Assembly (NCBI GenBank): GCA_029783825.1
Contig: JAREIK010001328.1
Span: forward strand, 1 to 64,000
Direction: 5' to 3'
Origin: Sapria himalayana
Lineage: Eukaryota > Streptophyta > Magnoliopsida > Malpighiales > Rafflesiaceae
DNA length: 64,000 nt
The position numbers and the translations under genes are program-made. The number at the start of each line of letters is the position of its first letter. Position 1 is the stretch's first letter. Shown here one piece after another: positions 50,589 through 63,996 of this stretch. The notes under the pieces were generated by a model. It was given only the letters and a program-made list of their open reading frames with translations. It was not told the origin of the DNA and ran no database searches.

Positions 50589-51060
50589 CACTACAAGAAA
50601 AATCCTATATAGCTTGGGACAATTCTCTTACTAAATGGGCATTTTCCATCGCTAAACAAGATATAGTGACGGATTGACGATGGTTTGGTTATCTATCTAA
50701 AGTCCACCTTGCTAAATTTTAGTGACGGAAAGTGTCCCTAGCTAAAAAATTAGTGACGGAAAAATCCCTTGCTAAAAATGTAAAATACCGTAACTAAATT
50801 TGTAAGATATACGAGATATTCCATCGCTAAACAAAAATAATGATGGATGATTCCCTAGCTAAAGTGCTGGACTATAAATTTTAGCGAGGGCTATAGTCCC
50901 TAGCTAAATAAATTTTATGACGGAATATCTTTCACTAATTTTAATATTTCCCTAGCTAAATTAGCTAGGGAAAATTCTCTAGCTAAATTAGAAAAAAATT
51001 TTCCCTTCATAATTTAGCAAGGGAATTTTCCCTAGCCATTTTAATTTCAAAAATAATTTC
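50589..51060 (-). repeat. 3' terminus and subterminal repeats of CACTA element 2
   Basis: CACTACAAGAAAAATCC at 50589-50605 is the end of the element (minus-strand orientation). Words such as TTAGTGACGGAAA, TCCCTAGCTAAATTAGCTA and CCATCGCTAAAC follow. Sixteen terminal bases are identical to the complement of the element 1 terminus. Confidence 0.88.
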
Positions 51061-51279
51061 AGAATTTCAAAAATTTTAAAATTGGTTAATTTAATAATTT
51101 AATATTTGTATATCAAATTGAATAAAAATTGAAACTATAAATAATTTATAATAAACAAAAAATAAAATCATTTAATATAATAATCTAATTCAATATTTTG
51201 CATAATTGAAACAAAAAAATAGCAAACTTTTATTTCATCTTATTCATTAATGAATCTACCGACAGTGCATAAAATTTAA

Positions 51280-52290
51280 TATATCCATTCATTGATGTTG
51301 CTTTCTCTCCCTCTGCTCCTTCGATCATTTTTTTTCTACTGTAACAAAGCTGTACGAGTCATGGCACAAATGTCTAGTGAAAAATCCCATCACTTATAGA
51401 AGCTTTGTATGAGGAACAATGTGGTATCATATCTGTAAGAAAATTAAACCACCCAGTCAAATTAAAAAAAAGTTATGTTTTGATACATATATAATCCTGC
51501 AGTATATATGTAATTATATACTAGCATTTTACTCGTATATATATAAGTGCAGTATATGTACATATAAATAGCAGTATTATGTGTACATATAAACTATGTA
51601 CAAATATACTTAGTATATACGTACATAAAATACTATAGTATTAAATGTACCTATATACTAAATTTATTTGTATGTATATATCTCATTTGGTGCTGTTGCT
51701 GCTACTCCCGTATCTGCTCCTACCACTGCTGTCGTTGCCACTATCATTGTCAATACCACTACTATTGTCACCACTGCTGCCACCACCGTTGTTGCCAGAA
51801 GTTACGACTACCACTGCTGCCGTTGCTGCTACTTCTGCTGCCATCACTGCCAGTGCTACTGCTGCATGCCACTGTGACCATTACTACCACTATTACCGCC
51901 ACCGCCGCCACTTCCATTACCGCCACTGCCGCTGCTGCAGCTGCTTCTGGTGCTGTCGATGCTTCCTGTGCATGTGTTGCTACCGCCACTACCACCGCTA
52001 CTTTCGGTGCAGCCACTACTGTAGGCACTGCCTCTGCCTACTATGTCGCCATTCCTACCAATGCTGCTCCCGCTGTCGCCGCCGCCACATCTACCACCAC
52101 TGCCACTTCCACTGTAGCCACTACCATCGCAGCCATTGCACTGCTATTGATAATAGGCTTTTACATACCTATAATAGGCTAAAATGCTATCCAAAAAATT
52201 CAGAGACACACAAACATTTTCATAGATATAAAAAAATGGATATTATAGATATGAACAAACACAAATTAAAGTTAATTGTCATATAGCTTA
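51280..52290. repeat. CACTA element 2, triplet-array unit 1
   Basis: The unit contains a GTACGAGTCATGGCACAAAT-type block, AAACCACCCAGTCAAAT, palindromic CTGCAGTATATATG minisatellite, a GCT/GCC/ACT triplet array (about 51688-52150), and a tail with TAGGCTTTTACATACCTATA. Ala/Thr/Ser- and Val-rich open frames on both strands are artefacts of the triplets. Confidence 0.82.
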
Positions 52291-52439
52291 AACTAAAATT
52301 TAATTAAATAATTTAATATTTTTATATTAAATTTAATTAAAACAGAAACTATAAATCAAAATATTTTATTAAAAAAAAATTCATTTAATAACTTATTCTA
52401 ATACAATATTTTAAATCACTAAAAAAATAACAAAAATTA

Positions 52440-53300
52440 TATTACATCTTAGAAATCAATGTATCTATAGACTATGCATAAAGTATAATCTATCAATGCA
52501 TTAACATTACTTTCTCTCCCTCTGCTCCTCTGATCACCAACTTTCCACTACTAAAAAGCTGTCTGAGTCACGGTGCTTCATATTTGTTGAAATATGTCTT
52601 CTCTTATACAAGTTTCATATGGAAAACAATGTGGTACCACATCTATAAGAAATTTAAACCACTAAATCAAATCAAAATAAATTTAAAAAAAACTATATTT
52701 TGATAAATATATATTACTGCAGCAAAAATGTACATATATACTAACATTTTATTCGTATATGTATTACTGTAGTATTTGTACATATAAATTACAGTATTAT
52801 GTGTACATATATACTGAGTATATATGTACGTATATACCACATTTTTTGTCATTCCTATTACTCATGATGTGGTTACTACCGTTGTTGCTATTGCCACTGC
52901 CACTATGTCTGCTATCGGTGTAGATGCTGTTGCCGCTGCTGCCTCCACTGCCGTCGCTGCTATTGCTACCTCCACTGCCACCGCTGCCATTGCTGCCTCC
53001 ACTGCCATTACTGCCGCTGATGCCATCACTGCCACTAATGCTGCTACTTCCTCCCCTACCTCCTCTGCAGCCGCGGCGGTTGCTGCTACCACTACTGTTG
53101 CCACTGCTGCTGCTGCTGCTGCCACCATTGCCACCACTACCATCACTGCCACCGTTAGCGCCACAGCCGCAGCTACCAATGATGATAATAGGCTTTTACA
53201 TACCTATAATAGACTACAACTCCACCCAAAAATTTTGGAGAAACATAAACATATTCAAAGATATATAAAGATAGTTATTATAGACTTGAACAAACAAAAA
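52440..53300. repeat. CACTA element 2, triplet-array unit 2
   Basis: Same order of parts as unit 1. CTGTCTGAGTCACGGTGCTT starts at about 52559, the triplet array spans about 52860-53180, and the tail repeats GGCTTTTACATACCTATAA. The spacing to the equivalent point in unit 3 is about 1,040 bp. Confidence 0.85.
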
Positions 53301-53329
53301 TTATAGTTGAATGTCATACAGTTTCAACA

Positions 53330-54440
53330 AAAATTTAATTAAATAATTTAATATTTTAAAATTAAATTTAATACAAACAGAAACTATAAATGAAAATTTT
53401 AAATAAAAAAAATTCATTCAATAACTTATTCTAATACAATATTTTAAATAACTAAAACAAAAAATAATAAAAATTATATTACATCTTATTAATCAATGTA
53501 TCTATCAACTGTACATAAAGTATAATCTATCAATGCATTGACATTGCTTTCTCTCCCACTGCTGCTCCAATCACCAACTTTTCTCTACGAAAATACTTTC
53601 CGAGTCACGGTGCTTCATGTTTGTTGAAATATATCTTTACTTATACAAGCTTTGTATAGGAAACAATGCAGTACCATATCTGGACAAAATTTAAACCAAC
53701 AAATCAAATAAAAATAAATAAAAAAAACTATGTTTTGATAAATATATATTGTTATAGTAAATATGTACATATATACTAGCATTTCACTGGTACATATATT
53801 ACTATAGTATATGTACATATAAACTGTAGTATTATGCATACATATATACTGAGTACATTTATATACCCAGTATATTTGTACATAAAATACTATAGTAGTA
53901 TACGTACATATATACTGACTATATACGTACGTATATACCACATTTCTTGCCATTGCTGCTGCTCCCCCTACCACTGCCATTACTGTTGCTATTGCCACTG
54001 CCGCTACCGTGGCAATGGCCGAGGCCCCTAATGCTACCATTGTCGCTGCCAATGCCACTATCGTTGCCGCTGCTGTGGTTGCCAATGCTGCTGCCACAAT
54101 CACTCTGTCACTACTACTGTTGTTGCTACTGTTGTCAGTGCTGCTGCTGCCTCTACTACCGCTACTACCACTAATGAACTAGCTACTGCTGCTGCTGCTA
54201 CCACTACTGTCACTGATGTCGCCTCTGCCATTGCTGCCGCCGCTGCTATCACTGCCTCTGCCGCTACTGCTTCCACTGCCGCCATGGCCATCACTGCCAT
54301 CTATGTCGTTGCTGCCGCTACTAAATATAGGCTTTTACATACCTATATAGGCTAAAACTCTACCCAAAAAATTCAGAGACACAAATATATATTCACAGAT
54401 ATATAAAAAAAAATATTATAGACATGAACAAACATAAATT
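53330..54440. repeat. CACTA element 2, triplet-array unit 3
   Basis: CCGAGTCACGGTGCTTCATG at about 53602, palindromic minisatellite to about 53940, triplet array about 53943-54325, then TAGGCTTTTACATACCTATA. Beyond 54470 it joins unique CACTA sequence shared with element 1. Confidence 0.85.
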
Positions 54441-54837
54441 AAAGTTGATTGTCATACAGCTTCAACAAAAATCCAAAAGATGTCCAGCAATTATGTTTAG
54501 AGATAAAGAGAGTGCAAAAATAAAAAGTTTTTAGAATAATAAAGATAAGATAAGCTAGCCCAGTTTTAGATAAAGCGGAAATTGGTAAATATGAGACCCA
54601 AGCATTGGAAGGACCGTGGTAATGTCTTAATACTTTTAATAAAGATTTTCTTTTCTCTCACATAATGTGTCCTGCAAAGATTCATAATTTGGTTTATCGG
54701 AAAAGCAAAGAACAGAACTCGAATAAAAAAATTGAAACCTGCAAAAAATATCATAATTATTTACTACACATAGACAAAAATAAATAATAGTTCAGAAATA
54801 ATTCTCATACTCAATTATCCTCATAATTTGTAGGGAA

Positions 54838-56673
54838 TGTTAGCTTCTCCTACCAGGATTCACAGCTGGATCTCGGAATGCTATCTGATGTGCCAATGCC
54901 ACTAACTATGACTCCATATAGGACATCTGCTATTGCATTGTTTTTTTAATTTCTTTAATTTCTTGCATTTCTTCCATCAAATTATATATTTGTTCATCCT
55001 TCTTTTTTATTTCGGTCTCCATATCTATAATATGTTCATTTGTTTCCAATGCTTGTTGTTCGACCGCCTCATCTACCATTGGTGAGAAAGATGAATTAGA
55101 AGCACAACTGCTGCAATAAAATGCCACTCCCTTAGAGCTGATTTCGTACACTCGCAGCTTCTTTCGACCTCCTATTGTCTACAAATAAATAGGATCACAA
55201 TCAATTGGTTGATGATCCATAGAACCCTCAACTTGTTGATGAGCAGCTGTCACACATTCCTCCATTAGGTCCTGAGATAAAATAGAGATAAAAACTATTC
55301 TAGATTTACAAAAAAGTAAAATAAATATTTTGCATTCAAAACAATTTCATAATGTACTGTAGTTTTATAAAGTCTAATTAATATAACAATTTCTTACTAC
55401 AATCATCTAAGACTTGTTGTCAACATACTAACCATCCACATTCTTCACATACATCTTCATGAAAATCCCATAAAAATTTGGATAACAACCCAATTCTCAT
55501 GCCTAGAATATGTTTTTATTAATTCATAAAAAAACAAATGAAAAAAATTAAACAAAATTATTAATTCCATGCAGATATTATAATTATTAGATTATTAGGA
55601 CAATCACAAAATATTGATATGTTTAGAATTTTAAATTTGTATCAAGTCTCGAGCAAGCTCAATCCTCGACTTTGAACCCCTAGTGTGTCGACAAATTTCT
55701 GTACCTAGTCTAGCAACCTCACTTCGTCGACTTTTGCTGGCAATATCTGATTTTTTATTCATATTTAGCTCCTCCCAAAAATTATGCCCCTCGTGCCAGT
55801 CTTCCTTGGATATAAAATCAGGTCTTTCTTTCATTTTCTTTAATTTATGGACAAAATCAAAATAACGTTGAGCAGCCTTGATCTTCCATAAAGAATTTAT
55901 CTTTCCATCAAATTTGGGTGGCCAAGTGCACTGATTCTGTAAATAGAAAAATAACAAAAGAATTTATATTAACAACAAGAACATAATTATTTACTGTTTG
56001 AATAATAACAAACATAAAAGTCAAGTAATTAGATAATTATTTTTCAATTCTTTTATTTTGTTATTTTTACCTGAAAGTCATTAAAATATGACTCCTTTGT
56101 CGATTCAGAAACTTTCTTCCAGGAGAAAGCTTTAGCATCGGCCATTCTCTTGAAAGCCCTTATAATTATAGTCGAACACTTGTGAGATGGAACAAAACTG
56201 TAGAAATAAATAAATAACATAGAAAACAAGCAAATCATAACAATATAAAAAAAACCACTAATAGTAACAAAAAAAATAGTTCAAGTCATTTTTACATATT
56301 TCTTTTACCGCTCATCCACAATATCAATTTTAATTTTGCACTGACTGCAGATGAAGGCACAAAATTTGATGATGTCATTGTAATGTAAATGGGGGAATAA
56401 TCGGTGTAAATTGTGGTGTAGAAGATAGAGATGGATCAAAAGTGTGAGTAGGAAGCATAATTCGTGGTGGGCTTACAACTGACAAAGGTGATAGTAGAGG
56501 TTTCAATGATTGTGATGGTGATAGAAATGGAGATGGTGATTGTGATGTTGAAGTCAGGATATGGTGGCTATGAGATGGTATTGATTCTGCAACATGATGT
56601 AACATACTAGATGAATTTGTTTCATTTCTGTGTCCACGTCCACCTCTACCATGACCACGTCCTTTAAGCGCCA
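54838..56673 (-). pseudogene. Second transposase gene of CACTA element 2, broken
   Basis: On the minus strand the start MALKGRGHGRGGRGHRNETN lies near 56673. A Ser/Pro-rich part follows (SHHILTSTSQSPSPFLSPSQ), then SHKCSTIIIRAFKRMADAKA (about 56185), then the family core at 55957-55631: WPPKFDGKINSLWKIKAAQR, then KKSDIASKSRRSEVARLG and EICRHTRGSKSRIELA. The tail has YEISSKGVAFYCSSCASNSS at about 55150 and a short charged heptad-like stretch to 54930. The order matches 29105-31060 in element 1 with similar intron positions. The coiled-coil part is shorter than in element 1. Stops and frame changes are present. Confidence 0.82.
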
Positions 56674-56821
56674 TCTGTTGTACAAAATAAAACAAAAAAA
56701 TAAAATAAAAATATGATGAACAAGAATGCATTTTTAAATAAAACACACCGATAGATTTCAACAAATTATAAAATGTCTTTGATAGTTTATATTTATAATA
56801 AAATTATAACAATTTAATTAT

Positions 56822-59800
56822 CGGCATCACTGTCATCCTCCAATGTATCTTCTGATATTTCTTCTGATTCCAATATAAGTTCGAACTCATCTTCAGATAG
56901 AAATTGATCATCTTCAATTTCTATTGTGCCACCAATTGAGTCACATAAATTTTCTAGATCTTCATCTACATTCAATGCTCAATATTAGTTATGTCATCTT
57001 TTTGGAATGTCGGTGCAATTTCTAAGTTTGCACTTCTTTGTTGCATGTTGATACTTCAAATTTTGATCAAGCTTTGATCTTGCAATTTACCCACCAATCT
57101 TTATTCACTAGATAAACACGGATATATTCAATAATATAACTATGCAGCTTGAACTGCCATAATAAATGGTTCATATCGATTAAATTTGGGTTTATCGTTA
57201 AAATCCACTAGCTTAAAATTCGAATGAATCTCTGTGCCCACATTTGGTGTATGATCAAACCACTCGCTCTTAAATAATACAATCCTGTTATTTTCGAGTC
57301 CAGGATACTCCAACTCAATAACTTCTTTGAGTTGACCTTAATAATCAATCTCATCTGTACTGTATCCCACGCCTTTAATGCATACACCACTATTCAATGT
57401 TATTTTAGAAGAACAATGTCCGATTAGGTAAAATTTATATCAATTAACAAAATACCCATGATAGGTTTTCACATATCTAAATAGGTCTTTACTTAGATTC
57501 TGAATAAATATATTTGAATCTCTATTTGAAGGATTAATTGCCTGTGACATAAATTAAAAATTCGATATTAACAAATAAAAGATAATAATAAATTAAATGA
57601 TTAAAAATTTAAAACTTAATAATTCTCACATAATTTTTGAACCAATTTGCAAATTTAGTTTCTAGCATATAATCGACATCATTCTGAAAATTGCTTATTG
57701 CCTATATTTTAACTGTTCAACATAAATACTGCATAAATATAAAAAGAGAAAGAAAATATATATATCAATTTTTAATAATTCCTATTAAAGATAAAATTAA
57801 ACTATGATTAAACCTGTAACCATTTTGTGTATTCATACTCAATGTATGGTGCAACCTCCTCACAAATAAGTAAGAATAACTTCGAGTTTCTTTGTACTCT
57901 TCATCTGCCATACAACTTTTCATTGCTCTTCCAAATGCTCTTTTAAGGTGCTTGAAGATAGATAATTTTTCCACAGAATCATCTTCTACCATCACATGAC
58001 CTTTATTAATTATGTGGCAGATTTCTATTCTTTGTATTAACATGATCATCAAAATAATAAGACCAAAATTATGGTGCTTCTTCTATTAAATATGTTTTGC
58101 AAATTGAACCTTCAACTTTTTCTTTGTTTCTAAGATTCAATTTCAACTTACGAAAATACTTACAACCATAATGTTTGGTTTCAATTTGATTAAATTACAA
58201 TATTACTTAAAGTACGAAATAATAAAACACAGCAAATTATATGTAATTACCTTTCAAAAGGATACATCCACCTGAATTGCACTATCCCTACAATCCTTTC
58301 TTCACATGCCAAATGGATAGGCAAATGCACTATTGGGTCAAAAAAAACTTGGTGGGAATATTCATTCAAGCTTACAAATAATAAGTAGAATGTCATTCTC
58401 CAATCTCACCATGTCATCTATTTTGATTGTGGTTGCAGTTAGCTATTTGAAAGACAAATATAGTTCTGTAAGGACCTTCCAAACACTTAGTGGAAGTAAT
58501 TCACGGAATGAAATTGGTATTAATCTACATAAATACATGACTTTTCATTCCAAATAACTTAAGATTCTTCATATCCACACATCTACCCATATTTGACACA
58601 TATCCATCAGAGGAATTTCAAATTTTTAACTAATTCACACAATATCTATCTTGCCTTCTTATCAAGTGTTTAGCAAACTTTAAAAAATTTTTCTACTTCC
58701 TCATTTAGTTTCAATTCAGAATGTCGATAGTAATCATTTAGCTCTTGTCTTTTTTTTAAAGTGTCTTTTGTCTTTCTCTCTACATTAAGGATAGTGTTGA
58801 AAACATTGTCAAAAACATTTTTTTAATATGCATTACATCTAAGTTATGACGAATTAAATTGGATTTCCAATAGGGCAAGTCCCAATATATACTACGTTTC
58901 CTCCAGCCAAATAATTTTCCTATTGGTTCATTTCTTCTAGTAGCATCCTTTTTAGTTAACTTCTTCAAACCAAAACTATGAATCTCTGTAATAATTTCAT
59001 CTCCTGAACGAACTGCTGGTGCAACTATCATTATAGTTTTATTTTTTCGAAATGTACTTCTTTTTCTTCAAAATGATTGATTGGTAGGTAGAAACTTATG
59101 ATGGTTATCAAACCATGACTATTTATCACTAAATTTATGGCTAAATGCATCAGAATTTGTCATGCAATATGGGCATGAGAATCATTCTATAGTACTCCAA
59201 CTAGACAACATTGAATATGCATGAAAGTCACTTACTTCCACATAAGGGTTGCCCACATAATGAAATTTTACTTCTTTGAGATATCATATGTATTCATGCC
59301 AACATCCCATAAAAGATTGTAAAAAAACATCCAGCGTGTCTTTCAAATTTTTTGGCCTTTGAACAAATATTTACAAAAACATATATTGCTCCTTTATACA
59401 CAACCATGGAGGCATGTTATAAGGCGTCACTATCACTGGCCATGTTGAATACTATTGTCCACATTGCCCAAATGGCTAAAATCCATCAGTGTAGAGACCC
59501 AATCTCTCATTTCAACTTTCTACTACAAAATCTTGATGTATATAATTAAAATTCTTCCAAGCAGGTAAATCTGATGGATGACACATTACCCCTTCTTCAA
59601 TCTCATATTCGGAATGTCACCTCATATCATTTTCTGTAGCAATTGATGCATATAGTCTCTGTAATTGAGGAATTATTGGAAAATAATACATATTCTTAAA
59701 GACAACCTTCACTTTATTTTGCGTATCTACAACATGAGGTGCCTTCCTAAATCAAGGATGGTCACAAAACTTACAGCTAATTAAATCACTATCACTGCCC

Positions 59801-60490
59801 CAATATAACATACATCCATTTAAACAACAATCAATTTCTTCCACTAGTAGACCCATTCCTCAAAGTAACTTTTTAGTGTTGTAAAAGTTGTTAGTGATCA
59901 AATTATTATCCGGAATAATCTCATTCATCAGTTCTGTCACCTGATCAAATAATTTTGTCGACATATGATTTTCTGACTTAATGCTCATTAGTCGAGTCAC
60001 AAGTGACAATTGCGAATGTGTTTTACAACCAGGCTACAACTTTTTATTTGCAGCTTTAAGCATTTCATAAAATTTTTGAGCTTCCGGATTAGGTTGTTCA
60101 TCTATGTAATCCATATTGAAGTCAGCACCAGCAGCTTCCGTGATCATTCTATGGTATGTGTTTTATGATTCTTCACCACAAGCAAATGATTCAATACCCT
60201 CAATTTGGTTAATATTCAAAGCCACTATACTTTCCCCATGATAAATCCAAACAAAATAATTTGGCACTAAGCTATATTTTTCCAATTGATATATTTTAGT
60301 GGTTGCATCATGAAAAGGGATATTCTAATACTTTCAATGATTACATGGACACTTAATTTTTTCTCCATCCATCAATCTCGATTTAATACATGCAATATTG
60401 ATTAAAGTTTCAAGCCTAGTAAAAAATCTTTATTCAAAAAATCCATTAATAACCCTTCTATACATCCACTTATGATCTAAGCTCATTTTG
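56822..60490 (-). pseudogene. tnp2-type transposase of CACTA element 2, broken
   Basis: The minus strand starts near 60490 with MSLDHKWMYRRVINGFFE, then INIACIKSRLMDGEKIKCPC. EAAGADFNMDYIDEQPNPEA follows near 60140 and LISCKFCDHP near 59790. The tnp2 body occupies about 59640-58780, including GDEIITEIHSFGLKKLTKKD and NLIRHNLDVMHIKKMF. The DUF4218-like part is at about 58600-58260 and the DUF4216-like part at about 57500-57050. The acidic tail ends near 56822. It aligns block by block with 25267-28962 in element 1, with different stops and frameshifts, so the two copies decayed independently after a common origin. No functional protein is expected. Confidence 0.85.
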
Positions 60491-60770
60491 ATTTGTTTTA
60501 TTTACAAAAAATAATGCCCAATCATTATTATAAATAAAACATTCTATTACTTCAAAATATAAAAATAATAAAAAAAAATTACTTACAGATGAATATTTAA
60601 AATTTATATATCATGAATATTGAGGCAATGCATTTGCAGAGTCTACATTAATAGATAACATAAATTTAGTATGATAAAGATTAATAGATATCACAGTCTG
60701 CTAGATAATGGGTGCAATGTATGATAATGCACAAGAAATGAAAGCAAAAAAAAGACATTTAAAGTTTGAA

Positions 60771-60922
60771 GGAGGAGAGGGAGAGAGAAAGAGAGATAGA
60801 GATAAGGTGGAGAGAGAGAGGGAGAGGGGTAAAGAAATGGGGAGAAGGCGGGAAAGAGAGAAAGAGGAGAGAGAGAAGGAGCACAGAAGGGGGGGAGAGA
60901 AATTGTTAAAATGAGAAAGACT

Positions 60923-60958
<36 letters not shown>

Positions 60959-61097
60959 GAGAGAGGGAGAGAGAGAGAGGGAGAGAGAATAAACAAGAAA
61001 TGAGAGCGAGAAAGTAAATAACAAGAGAGAATGTGTGACACAAAGAAAAAGAGGAATAAAGTGACAAGAAGAATTAGAGAAGGAGAGAGAGAGAGAG
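60771..61097. repeat. GA microsatellite tract in CACTA element 2
   Basis: (GA)n with GGGAGA and AGAAAG variants, in the complement of the CT tract at 24534-24985 and at the equivalent place upstream of the tnp2-like gene. Open frames (Arg/Glu- or Ser/Leu-rich) are artefacts. Confidence 0.93.
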
Positions 61098-61129
61098 TCA
61101 CATAGAGAGTTCAGTGTTAGAATGAAAAA

Positions 61130-61670
61130 TTATATAAAAGATAATAAAATTTCTTTAGTATAAATCTATCAAATATTACATCTTTTGTCATATATAAGTT
61201 CATATTTGAGCCTGAGGCCTAAGGTCTAGAATTAGGAAAGAGTACGACCCTTATTTGTATTATACCAAATATGAGCTTAATCAACAGACACTCTCATTCT
61301 ACGTGCTTACATATTGTTGATATTATATCTTATTCCATTTAATTTCAAATTAGTTCAACATATTAATATTATCCCATATATAATTATATGTTAGGATACA
61401 TATAGTAAATGTAGTTATAAATAGTTACATATAGTTAAACATATAATTATATATAGATATATGCACACAAGTAGTTATAAGCAAATATAAATAAATGTAT
61501 ACAAAGTTATAAATAATTATATAGATTTATAAATATGTATACATATATGTATACATAATTAAAAATAAAGTTATATTTATTTAAATAGAGTTATTTTTAG
61601 TTATAAGAATATTTATATATAGTCATACACATATAGTAAAACAATGTGTTGTATGTTTATATATATATAT
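61130..61670 (-). other. 5' leader of CACTA element 2
   Basis: The reverse complement matches 23960-24510 in element 1. Examples are the CTCATATATG and AGCACATA words around 61200-61310 and the TAACTATA-type tract at 61385-61665. The match stops near 61670, where TCTA repeats begin. The shared leader is a reasonable place for the promoter of the tnp2-like gene, but no specific core element can be assigned. Confidence 0.75.
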
Positions 61671-61679
61671 AATTATAAA

Positions 61680-63926
61680 TATTGTTCTATATATCTATCT
61701 ATCTTTTTATCTAACTATATGTCTATCTACATATCTTTATATTTATCTATCTATCTATCGATCGATCTATCTATCGATCTATATATCTATCTATCTATTT
61801 GTATATATGTTTATGTGTCAATCTATCTATCTTTGTAACTATCTATTGATCTATATATCTATCTATTTATCTATCTATCTAACTTTTTAATTATCTTTCT
61901 GTCTATTAATCTATCAGTCTATCATTTAATCAAACAAAATATCTATCTGTCTATCTGTGTGTCTAGCTCTCTATTTCTATATCAATCTATCCAACTATCA
62001 TTTAGACACTTTGTATATCAGTCTATTAGTTTATAAGTTTATCTCTCTGTTTATTTATCTACAATTTTTTTAATCTTTTTATCTATCTATCTATCTATCT
62101 ATCTATTTACTTATCTGTTTATCTATCTATCTATCTATCTATCTATTTACTTATCTGTTTATCTATTTATCAGTTTATCTATTTATTTATCTATTTAACT
62201 ATTTCCATTAGTCTAGCTGACTATCTGTATATCTTTTTATATGTCTATCTTAATTTCTATATGTCTATCTTTCTATTTATCTATCTATCTATTAAATTAT
62301 CTAACTATTTACCTATCTTTCTATCTGTCTGTCTATCTAGATAATTATATAACTATCTATTTTTCTATCAATCTATTAGTCAATTTATGTATCTAACTAT
62401 CTAAATATGTGTTTATGTGTCTATATATTTATTTTTCTATGTATCTATCTATCTATCTATAAATCTATCGATCTATAAATCTATCTATTTATAAATCTAT
62501 CTATCCAACTATGTTTTTATCTATTTATATATCTATTTTTCTATTTATCTAGGTAATTATCTATCTATCTATTAATTATTATATATGCCTATCTTTTTAT
62601 CTCTCTAGATGCCTTTTAGTTGTTTAATCTATAAGTCTATGTGTTTATCTAGCTATTTACCAATAAACCTAATTTTCTATTTGTCTATATATTAATATGT
62701 CTATCTGTCTATCTGTCTATCTATCTATATTTTTATCTATCTATCTATCAATATGTTTATCTGTATATTTGTCTATCTATCTATCTATCTATATGTCTAT
62801 CTATAAATTTATCTATCAGTCTATTTATATATTTGTATATCTATCCATCTATTTGTCTATATGTCTATATGTCTATATTTATATCTATCAAAGATATGTA
62901 ACTATATAACTATCGATCTTTCTATCTATCTATCCATCAAACTATCTTACAATCTTTCTATCTATAAGTTTATCAGTTAATATTTCTATCTATCTAAATA
63001 AATATTATATCCATCTATCAATCTGTATATCTATTTATTTATCTATCTATATATCTATATGTCTATATGTATATCTATATATGTATCTATTTATCTATCT
63101 ATATGTCTAACTATCTATATGTCTATCTATCTATCTGTCAATCAACTTATCTATTAATCAATCAATCTATCTATCTATCAATATATCTTTTTTTTCTATC
63201 TATCTATTTATGTATGTATCTATTTATTTGTCTATCTGTCTTTCTATTAGTGTTCCTATTAATCTATTTGTTTATCTATTTATCTGTTAATCTATCTATC
63301 TATCTCTCTCTAACTATCCATCTTTTATCTATCTATTAGTCTATCAATCTATAAATTATTTTTCTATCTATCTATCTGTTTATCTATCAATATGTCTATC
63401 TATATATTTGTCTAAATATCTATATGTCTATCTATTTATCTTTATCTATCTATCTGTCTATCTATCTAGCAATATATTTTTACATATATATAAAACAATA
63501 TATTTGTTTTTTTAACTATCTGTAATGTATCTATATGTCTATCTATTAATTTTTCAATCTTTTTGTTTATTGTTCAATCTATGTAAATCAATAACTAACT
63601 AATAATCTATCTATCTATCTACCATTATGTTTATTTGTTGAACTGTCTAACTATTTAACTATCTTTTTGTCTATTAACCTATTAGTCTATTTATCTTCTG
63701 TCTATCTCTATATCTATCTATGTGTATGTCTAGCTAATTATTTATTTAGCAATATATCTATTTGTTTATCTAACTATATGTATATCTATCTATCTATCTA
63801 TCAATCTATCTAATTGACAATCTATCTATCTGTCTATCTATCTCTCTATTTATTATCTATTTATCTATATATTTGCATATCTAACTAACTAACTATCTAT
63901 TTGTCTATCTATTTAAAATATCTATT

Positions 63927-63930
<4 letters not shown>
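61680..63930 (+). repeat. GATA-class tetranucleotide array, TCTA polarity (block E)
   Basis: About 2.3 kb of degenerate (TCTA)n continuing toward the window edge. A near-exact short duplication of a TCTATCTATCTATTTACTTA phrase lies at about 62085-62165. Open frames reading Tyr/Leu/Ser/Ile are artefacts. It sits where element 1 has more TAACTATA-type tract. Confidence 0.92.
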
Positions 63931-63934
<4 letters not shown>

Positions 63935-63993
<59 letters not shown>

Positions 63994-63996
63994 ATA
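63935..63996. repeat. TA microsatellite followed by TGTA repeats
   Basis: A (TA)n run to about 63968, then (TGTA)n to about 63993, at the window edge. Confidence 0.95.

Larger units (their letters stand above)
50589..61670 (-). mobile_element. CACTA (En/Spm) transposon, element 2
   Basis: A paralogue of element 1 in opposite orientation, so the two are convergent with facing 3' ends. From right to left: TAACTATA-type tract (61385-61670), conserved leader (61130-61384), GA tract, tnp2-like gene (60490-56822), second gene (56673-54838), a 3' region expanded by three ~1-kb units with triplet arrays, subterminal motifs and terminus at 50589. Its 5' terminus (TTCTTGTAGTG on this strand) is not seen before the window ends; 61670 marks the last sequence shared with element 1. 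Both genes are broken. Confidence 0.88.

Noticed and set aside
35336..63930. The GATA arrays as evidence of a sex chromosome
   Set aside because: GATA repeats accumulate on some sex chromosomes in animals, but nothing in this window ties it to one. Composition alone is not evidence.
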